In this document: positions 13,142 through 17,154 of the stretch, piece by piece | How positions within the stretch are numbered: position 1 is the first letter of the stretch | How the letters are laid out: the number at the start of each line of letters is the position of its first letter | NCBI GenBank assembly: GCA_900550785.1 | Contig: URTL01000030.1 | Location: forward strand, 1-17,154 | Source of the DNA: an uncultured Collinsella sp. | GTDB lineage: Bacteria > Actinomycetota > Coriobacteriia > Coriobacteriales > Coriobacteriaceae | DNA length: 17,154 nucleotides | Direction of reading: 5' to 3' | The notes under the pieces: model-generated | What the model saw: only the letters and a program-made list of their open reading frames with translations | What the model was told of the DNA's origin: nothing | Database searches by the model: none | Program-made: the position numbers and the translations under genes

Positions 13142-14275
13142 TTACTTCCAAACGCGCTCGGCAATGCGCTTGACCAGCGCGATCTTCGCCCACTGCTCGT
13201 CCTCGGTCAGCTTGTTGCCAATCTCGCAGCTGGCAAAGCCGCACTGGGGCGACAGGTACAGGTTCTCGAGCGGCACATACTTTGCGGCCTCGTGGATACG
13301 TTCGACGATAACGTCCTCGTCCTCAAGCTCAGCCGCCTTGGTGGTCACCAGGCCCAGCACGACCTTCTTGCCGGGAGCAACGTACTTGAGCGGCTCAAAG
13401 CCACCGGCGCGTGGCGTATCGAACTCAAGGTAGAACGCGTCGACGTTCTCATGTGCGAACAGGTACGGCGCAATGGGATCGTAACCACCCTCGAAGGCAT
13501 ACGTGGAGTGATAGTTGCCGCGGCACACGTGCGTGTTGATAACCAGATCGTCGGGCTTGCCCTCGATGGCGGCGTTGTTGAGCGCCACGCCCAGCTCGCT
13601 CACCTTTTGCAGGTCAACCGGGCTCATGTCGGTCTTGGACACAAAGTCGGTATCGCAATAGATGCCCCAGGTGCAGTCATCAAATTGGATGTTGCGGCAG
13701 CCTGCTGCGTACAGGTCGGCGATCACCGTGCGATAAGCGGCCGCAATGGCGTCGGCAAGTTCCTCATCGGTCTTATAGACAGCGCGCAGGCTCTCCTGCT
13801 GGCCGTCGCAGCGATCGAGCGTGACCTCAGAGAACGTCTGGATCGGCGCCGGAATGGTCTGGCGTGCGACCTGGCCCTCCCCCTCAAGCGCCTTGACGAA
13901 CTTAAAATGCTCGACGAACGGGTGGTTCTCGCCGCTAATGGGACCAGTAACCACGGCGGTGTCGGCCGTCGTCTCCTCGTCATGGAACATATAACCCGTG
14001 CGTGAGGTGCGGCGCTCAATGCCGTTAAGGCCCCACATAAAATCGAGGTGCCAGTAGCTGCGGCGGAACTCGCCATCGGTGATCACCTGCAGACCGGCGG
14101 CCTTCTGCTTGGCCACCAAATCGCGAATGGCATCGTCCTCGACGGCCTTAAGGCCGGAAGCGTCGAGTTTACCCGCGACATAGGCGGCACGGGCGTCCTT
14201 TACAGCCTGCGGACGAAGAAAGCTGCCGACGATATCGGCGCGAAACGGCGCGTTCGGTTGAATCGAAGTGCTCAT
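13142..14275 (-). CDS. MetE C-terminal-domain-like, zinc-dependent methyltransferase (YxjG/YxjH type)
   Basis: A 377-residue stand-alone TIM-barrel protein related to the C-terminal catalytic half of cobalamin-independent methionine synthase. The start is ATG 14275, with AGGGAG seven bases upstream; an in-frame start six codons earlier overlaps that signal. The zinc-ligand set of MetE is kept: His249 and Cys251 (NTHVCRGN), Glu284 (FYLEFD) and Cys345 (SPQCGFA). Substrate-side motifs include ADIVGSFLRP near the N terminus and TDGEFRRSYW at 67-75. It lacks the N-terminal half of MetE that helps bind polyglutamyl folate, so the methyl donor may not be 5-methyl-THF; B. subtilis YxjG/YxjH are comparable. 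A methionine-forming role is inferred. A LysR gene lies directly upstream on the same strand, with dyads between. Confidence 0.9.
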   Translation of the reverse strand: MSTSIQPNAPFRADIVGSFLRPQAVKDARAAYVAGKLDASGLKAVEDDAIRDLVAKQKAAGLQVITDGEFRRSYWHLDFMWGLNGIERRTSRTGYMFHDEETTADTAVVTGPISGENHPFVEHFKFVKALEGEGQVARQTIPAPIQTFSEVTLDRCDGQQESLRAVYKTDEELADAIAAAYRTVIADLYAAGCRNIQFDDCTWGIYCDTDFVSKTDMSPVDLQKVSELGVALNNAAIEGKPDDLVINTHVCRGNYHSTYAFEGGYDPIAPYLFAHENVDAFYLEFDTPRAGGFEPLKYVAPGKKVVLGLVTTKAAELEDEDVIVERIHEAAKYVPLENLYLSPQCGFASCEIGNKLTEDEQWAKIALVKRIAERVWK

Positions 14276-14315
14276 AGATATCTCCCTTTGCATTGGTTGC
14301 TTTACTGGGACAGAG

Positions 14316-14329
14316 TATGAGCGCTCATA
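14316..14329. promoter_or_regulatory. Perfect 14-bp palindrome in the MetE-like gene leader
   Basis: TATGAGCGCTCATA is fully self-complementary. It lies 41 bases upstream of the ATG, just downstream of an A/T-rich stretch (14339-14356) that could hold the -10, so it would sit near the transcription start, a position suited to a repressor. Confidence 0.45.
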
Positions 14330-14361
14330 TGACCATCGTAAAATATACGTTTATAACAGTT

Positions 14362-14384
14362 TGATATAGATACTTCCTATATCA
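14362..14384. promoter_or_regulatory. LysR-type operator upstream of the MetE-like gene
   Basis: A perfect 8-bp inverted repeat TGATATAG-N7-CTATATCA, which contains the LysR geometry T-N11-A and the common ATAG/CTAT half-sites. It lies upstream of the A/T-rich promoter region of the MetE-like gene and 46 bases after the LysR stop codon. Likely the activator site for the neighbouring LysR protein. Confidence 0.6.
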
Positions 14385-14430
14385 GTCTGGACCGCCATAA
14401 AGAGATTTGACCCGCGTGGAGCACAGCAGC

Positions 14431-15327
14431 CTAGATATGCTGGCGGATCGCGTCGATATAGGCTTGACCGTAGCGCGTAAGCGTCGTGTTCTTGCGCGTG
14501 ATGATGCCGATCTCCATGTACTCGTCCACATCGAGCGGAATCGAGATGATGCCGGGGCCGTTGAGCTCGTGACTGATCACGCCCGAACACACCGTGTAGC
14601 CGTTGAGGCCCATGGCCAGGTTGAACAGTGTCGCACGGTCACGCACGCGGATATTCTTGCGGCGCTCAAAGGTCGAGGTCAGTTCCTCGGAATAGTAGAA
14701 CGAGTTATAGCTGCCCTGCTCGTAAGACAAAAACGGGTAGTCTTCCAAGTCCTCGAGCGTCACGCTGGAGCGGCCCGCCAGCGGATGGTCGGCGCACACG
14801 AAGACATGCGGCGTGGCGCAGAAGAGCCCTTCGAACACGAGCTCGTTGGCCGCCAGCATGCGCTCGATGACCTCGCGGTTATGCTCGGATAAGTACAGGA
14901 TGCCCAGTTCGCTTTTCATATGCGCGACATCCTCGATAATCTCGTGAGTCTGTTCCTCGCGCAGGGTAAAGTCGTAGCGCGCGGCATCGAACTCACGGAT
15001 CACATCGACAAACGCGTTAACGGCAAAGGAATAATGCTGGCAGCTCACACTAAAGTGCGGCACCTGCTCGGACGCGCCCTTGTACTTGCCTTCGAGCAGA
15101 TCGGCCTGGTCGAGCACCTGTCGCGCGTAGCCCAAGAAGGTCTCGCCTTCCTCGGACACAATGACGCCCTTGTTGGTGCGCTCAAAGATGTGCACACCCA
15201 TCTCGTTTTCGAGATCGCGAATCGACGCGGTAATCGAAGGCTGCGACACAAAGAGACGGCGCGAGGCCTCGGTAATGCTGCCGCATTCGGCAACTTTGAC
15301 GACATATCTGAGCTGCTGGAGCTTCAT
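14431..15327 (-). CDS. LysR-family transcriptional regulator, likely controlling the MetE-like gene
   Basis: A 298-residue LysR protein. Start ATG 15327 is preceded by AAGGAG at about six bases; the frame is open 69 codons further into the HAD gene in another frame, which I discard. The N-terminal winged helix is textbook (MKLQQLRYVVKVAECGSITE, SQPSITASIRDLENEMG, FERTNKGVIVSEEG) and the C-terminal effector domain runs from about residue 90. It lies 10 bases after the HAD phosphatase gene, so the two are probably co-transcribed. The next gene on the strand is the MetE-like methyltransferase, with a LysR-type dyad (14362-14384) in between. By analogy with MetR/CysB/MtaR-type regulators, control of sulfur amino acid genes is inferred, not shown. 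Confidence 0.92.
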   Translation of the reverse strand: MKLQQLRYVVKVAECGSITEASRRLFVSQPSITASIRDLENEMGVHIFERTNKGVIVSEEGETFLGYARQVLDQADLLEGKYKGASEQVPHFSVSCQHYSFAVNAFVDVIREFDAARYDFTLREEQTHEIIEDVAHMKSELGILYLSEHNREVIERMLAANELVFEGLFCATPHVFVCADHPLAGRSSVTLEDLEDYPFLSYEQGSYNSFYYSEELTSTFERRKNIRVRDRATLFNLAMGLNGYTVCSGVISHELNGPGIISIPLDVDEYMEIGIITRKNTTLTRYGQAYIDAIRQHI

Positions 15328-15337
15328 GGCTGTCTCC

Positions 15338-16246
15338 TTAGCTGTTCGCGAGATTCGCGTCGGCTGCACCCTCCTGACGCATAAACGGCGGCATCTCCCC
15401 CGTCGCGGCGCAGGCGGCAATCTGATGCAGAGCCCCGGCAACCTCATCGTCTGTCGCGGCGCCGATATGCCAGCGCGCGGCAGCCGTGACGGCCTCGTTG
15501 GCATTGGCGACTGCAACGGAGTTGGGAACGGCATCGATCATGGGCAGATCGTTATCGGAATCGCCAAATACGGCCACCTCGTCGGGCGTCAGGCCCAAGG
15601 CGCGCGCCAGCTCCAGTGCAGCGCAGCCCTTGTCCCAACCATCCGGAAGGATGTCGAACAGGCGCACTCGGTTGTTGGGAAACACAAGCGAGAGTTCCGG
15701 CATCTCAACGGCAACGCGCTCGCGTAGCTCCGCGAGCTCCTCACGCGAACGGGCACTCCAGATATTCGCCTTAAACACCGGCGCGTCATCGACGACGGGA
15801 CGGCACGGGGCCTCTTCGCCTTTGAGCCACGCATTGCCGCCCGACTCCATAGCGCGACGTACACGCTCGGGATTGCTCGTCACGCAATAGGCATCGTTAC
15901 CCCAAAAGTCATCGCCCAGGCTGTAGACTTTTAGAAATGTATCGTCGGTTTCTTGCTCCAGATAGTCAGCCAAACGTATCAGAGCATCGTTGTCGATTGC
16001 GCGCGAAGCGACTACTTCGCCGTCGACAAACATCACCTGGCCGTTACAGAACGCACCTGTCGAAAAACACTCGGAACGGTTTTTGAACATCCAGCCCATC
16101 GCGGACGGCTGACGACCCGAAACCGGCCCAAAGTGCAGACCCGCCGCCTGCATGGCATGAATACCCTCAATGGCGTAGTCGCTGGCGCCGTCATGCCCGG
16201 CTGGAATCAGCGTATCGTCCATATCGGTCAGCACAAGTTTGATCAT
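15338..16246 (-). CDS. HAD-superfamily phosphatase, Cof/YbiV type
   Basis: A 302-residue hydrolase with the four HAD motifs in order: motif I DMDDT (nucleophile Asp8, acid Asp10), motif II Ser43 in VSGRQ, motif III Lys206 in DGWDKG, and motif IV GDSDNDLPM (228-236). The large C2-type cap between motifs II and III (about 85-195) places it in the Cof-type (subclass IIB) sugar-phosphate or cofactor phosphatases; DGWDKG and GDSDND are typical. The substrate cannot be predicted. ATG 16246 follows a GGGGG run at five bases. It is the first gene of a probable two-gene unit with the LysR gene. A TATACT -10 lies at 16297-16292 on its strand. The extension after about residue 275 (EMPPFMRQEG) is beyond the usual fold. 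Confidence 0.92.
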   Translation of the reverse strand: MIKLVLTDMDDTLIPAGHDGASDYAIEGIHAMQAAGLHFGPVSGRQPSAMGWMFKNRSECFSTGAFCNGQVMFVDGEVVASRAIDNDALIRLADYLEQETDDTFLKVYSLGDDFWGNDAYCVTSNPERVRRAMESGGNAWLKGEEAPCRPVVDDAPVFKANIWSARSREELAELRERVAVEMPELSLVFPNNRVRLFDILPDGWDKGCAALELARALGLTPDEVAVFGDSDNDLPMIDAVPNSVAVANANEAVTAAARWHIGAATDDEVAGALHQIAACAATGEMPPFMRQEGAADANLANS

Positions 16247-16291
16247 AGAGTCCCCCAGTCATTTTCACCGCAACCATTGTAACGGTGCGTT

Positions 16292-16297
16292 AGTATA
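16292..16297 (-). promoter_or_regulatory. -10 element of the HAD-LysR transcript
   Basis: TATACT on the minus strand about 45 bases upstream of the HAD start; no clear -35. The same A/T patch may also hold a plus-strand -10 for the riboswitch transcript (TAGTAT, 16291-16296), so the two promoters could overlap. Confidence 0.35.
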
Positions 16298-16313
16298 GGG
16301 AACAACAGATTCG

Positions 16314-16405
16314 ATGCGGGAGTGCCGACGGTGCAAACCACAAGGCTGAGAGGGCATGGGGCCCAATCCTTTGAACCTGTCAGTTAATGCTGGCGTAGGG
16401 AGCAT
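16314..16405 (+). ncRNA. TPP riboswitch (THI element)
   Basis: This has the conserved thi-box sequence: CTGAGAG at 16346-16352, GAACCTG at 16373-16379, TTAATGC followed by GCGTAGGGA at 16393-16401. The closing helix P1 pairs ATGC (16314-16317) with GCAT (16402-16405). Thiamine pyrophosphate binding is expected to fold the aptamer and shut off thiM through the terminator 13 bases downstream. Confidence 0.96.
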
Positions 16406-16417
16406 GCCGCCTTTACA

Positions 16418-16448
16418 GGGGCGCTGTCTATGCACAGCGCCCCTTTTC
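16418..16448 (+). terminator. Riboswitch expression-platform terminator
   Basis: A perfect 10-bp stem GGGGCGCTGT/ACAGCGCCCC (16418-16427 with 16434-16443), 6-base loop, then TTTTCT. It lies between the aptamer and the thiM start, as expected for TPP-dependent premature termination. Confidence 0.93.
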
Positions 16449-16449
16449 T

Positions 16450-16464
16450 ATGCCAAGGAGGCAT
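16450..16464 (+). promoter_or_regulatory. Hairpin holding the thiM ribosome binding site
   Basis: ATGCC (16450-16454) and GGCAT (16460-16464) pair perfectly, with most of AAGGAGG (16455-16461) in the loop. The same ATGCC also occurs at the 3' edge of the aptamer (16404-16408), so alternative pairing with GGCAT is possible. A second, translational layer of control is inference. Confidence 0.4.
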
Positions 16465-16469
16465 GTGCA

Positions 16470-17154
16470 GTGATTGATTCGGAACAGCTTAAGCAACATA
16501 TGGTCAAGGCCGTAGAGGAAATTCGCGCCACCAATCCGATGGCCGGCTCCATCACCAACACGGTGACGATCGACTTTGTCGCCAACGCACAGCTCGCCGT
16601 GGGCGGATCGGCCGCCATGGTCTATCTGCCCGACGAGGGCGAAGCGCTCGTTGCCGGCGGCAGCGCCATCTATCTCAACATGGGCACGCTCTTCCCTATC
16701 TACGAGCAGACGATTCCCCGCGCGGCGAAGGCGGCACACGACGCCGGCAAGCCCTGGGTGCTCGATCCGGTGGGCCTGGGTATCGGTAGCCTGCGCACCC
16801 AGCTGGTCAACGAGCTCAAGCAGTACAAGCCCGCCATCGTGCGCGGCAACGCCTCCGAGATCATCGCGCTCGCCGGCCTGTGGGGTCTTGAGGGCGAGGC
16901 GGCCGATCTGTGCCGCGTACGCGGTGTCGATACCACCGACACGGTAGACGCCGCCCGCGATGCCGCCGTGGCGCTCGCCCGCTACACCGGCGGCGCCGTT
17001 GTGGTCTCGGGCGAAGTCGACCTGATTACCGACGGCACGACCGTGGCCAAGTCCCACGGCGGCAGCCCGCTCATGTCCAAAATCACCGGTTGCGGTTGCT
17101 CGCAAGGCGGCGTACTGGCCGTGTACGCCTGTGCCGCCGACCCGTTTACGGCAG
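16470..17154 (+). CDS. thiM: Hydroxyethylthiazole kinase ThiM (partial, 3' end outside window)
   Basis: The first 228 codons of a ThiM kinase, which phosphorylates 4-methyl-5-(2-hydroxyethyl)thiazole with ATP to salvage the thiazole half of thiamine. The start is GTG 16470, with AAGGAGG eight bases upstream; the nearby ATG 16463 and GTG 16465 run into stops at once. Family landmarks: SITNTV and FVANAQLAVGGSAAM (27-50), LNMGTL (69-74), VLDPVG (97-102), VRGNASEI (124-131), SGEVDLITDG (180-189) and TGCGC (206-210), whose last Cys matches the active-site cysteine of B. subtilis ThiM. The substrate-side segment departs from the usual ITNNVVMNFTAN, so it is a somewhat divergent ThiM. Only 30-40 residues should be missing. 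thiE or thiD may follow beyond the edge. The TPP riboswitch confirms the pathway. Confidence 0.95.
   Translation, partial: MIDSEQLKQHMVKAVEEIRATNPMAGSITNTVTIDFVANAQLAVGGSAAMVYLPDEGEALVAGGSAIYLNMGTLFPIYEQTIPRAAKAAHDAGKPWVLDPVGLGIGSLRTQLVNELKQYKPAIVRGNASEIIALAGLWGLEGEAADLCRVRGVDTTDTVDAARDAAVALARYTGGAVVVSGEVDLITDGTTVAKSHGGSPLMSKITGCGCSQGGVLAVYACAADPFTA

Noticed and set aside
13029..13244. 71-codon minus-strand frame at the end of the MetE-like gene
   Set aside because: It overlaps the methyltransferase C terminus in another frame, without a ribosome binding site or recognisable content.
14276..14430. SAM riboswitch or T-box upstream of the MetE-like gene
   Set aside because: No S-box core or T-box sequence (TGG with AGGGTGGNACC) is visible; the region holds palindromes of the transcription-factor type instead.
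16428..17105. 225-codon minus-strand open frame opposite thiM
   Set aside because: Shadow of thiM that also runs into the riboswitch terminator; composition typical of antisense high-GC frames.

Overview
The window looks like a chromosomal segment of a gut actinobacterium of the class Coriobacteriia, most likely Collinsella or a close relative. This is inferred from high G+C coding sequence with GTG starts and strong AAGGAGG-type ribosome binding sites, and from the gene set: an actinobacterial-type bile salt hydrolase, an HTH-fused alanine aminotransferase, an AzgA-type purine permease and a TPP-riboswitch-controlled thiM. There is no phage, IS, CRISPR, tRNA or rRNA. No intergenic gap exceeds 300 bases, and most genes are single units bounded by rho-independent hairpins.

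Layout, left to right. 1-668 (-): the start of an acidic, MarR-like winged-helix protein with an RGG-rich tail, cut by the window edge. 821-2236 (-): a 14-TM DHA2-type MFS drug exporter, divergent from 2442-2852 (+), a short peptide-deformylase-family protein. A bidirectional terminator (2871-2905) separates the latter from 2928-4448 (-), an XRE-HTH domain fused to a full-length AlaA-type aminotransferase, with an operator-like array upstream. 4612-5469 (-): a LysR regulator divergent from 5588-6499 (+), an EamA/DMT exporter, with a GTTCAC-N5-GTGAAC palindrome between them. 6639-8888 (+): Kup potassium transporter. 8968-9933 (-): bile salt hydrolase. 10178-10597 (-): a second deformylase-like protein that has lost the catalytic glutamate, with a long imperfect hairpin (10075-10183) at its stop codon. 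10791-12101 (+): NCS2 purine permease. 12239-12904 (+): alpha/beta-hydrolase esterase. 13142-14275 (-): zinc-dependent MetE-C-like methyltransferase. 14431-15327 and 15338-16246 (-): a LysR regulator and a Cof-type HAD phosphatase, 10 bases apart and so probably one operon. 16314-16448 (+): TPP riboswitch and terminator, followed by thiM (16470 onward, cut by the edge).

How the parts relate. Three regulator/target pairs can be read from arrangement and palindromes: the HTH-AlaA protein with the GTTCAATT sites at its own promoter; LysR with the divergent EamA exporter; and the second LysR with the MetE-like gene just downstream on the same strand. Nutrient transport and salvage recur (K+, purines, thiazole, one-carbon/methionine), together with host-bile modification. 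The most unusual items are the HTH-aminotransferase fusion with an in-frame internal ribosome binding site that could give a second, enzyme-only product; two deformylase-fold paralogs in one window, each altered at a different catalytic residue; and the long structured intergenic element at 10075-10183. No multi-gene system that looks entirely new was found.
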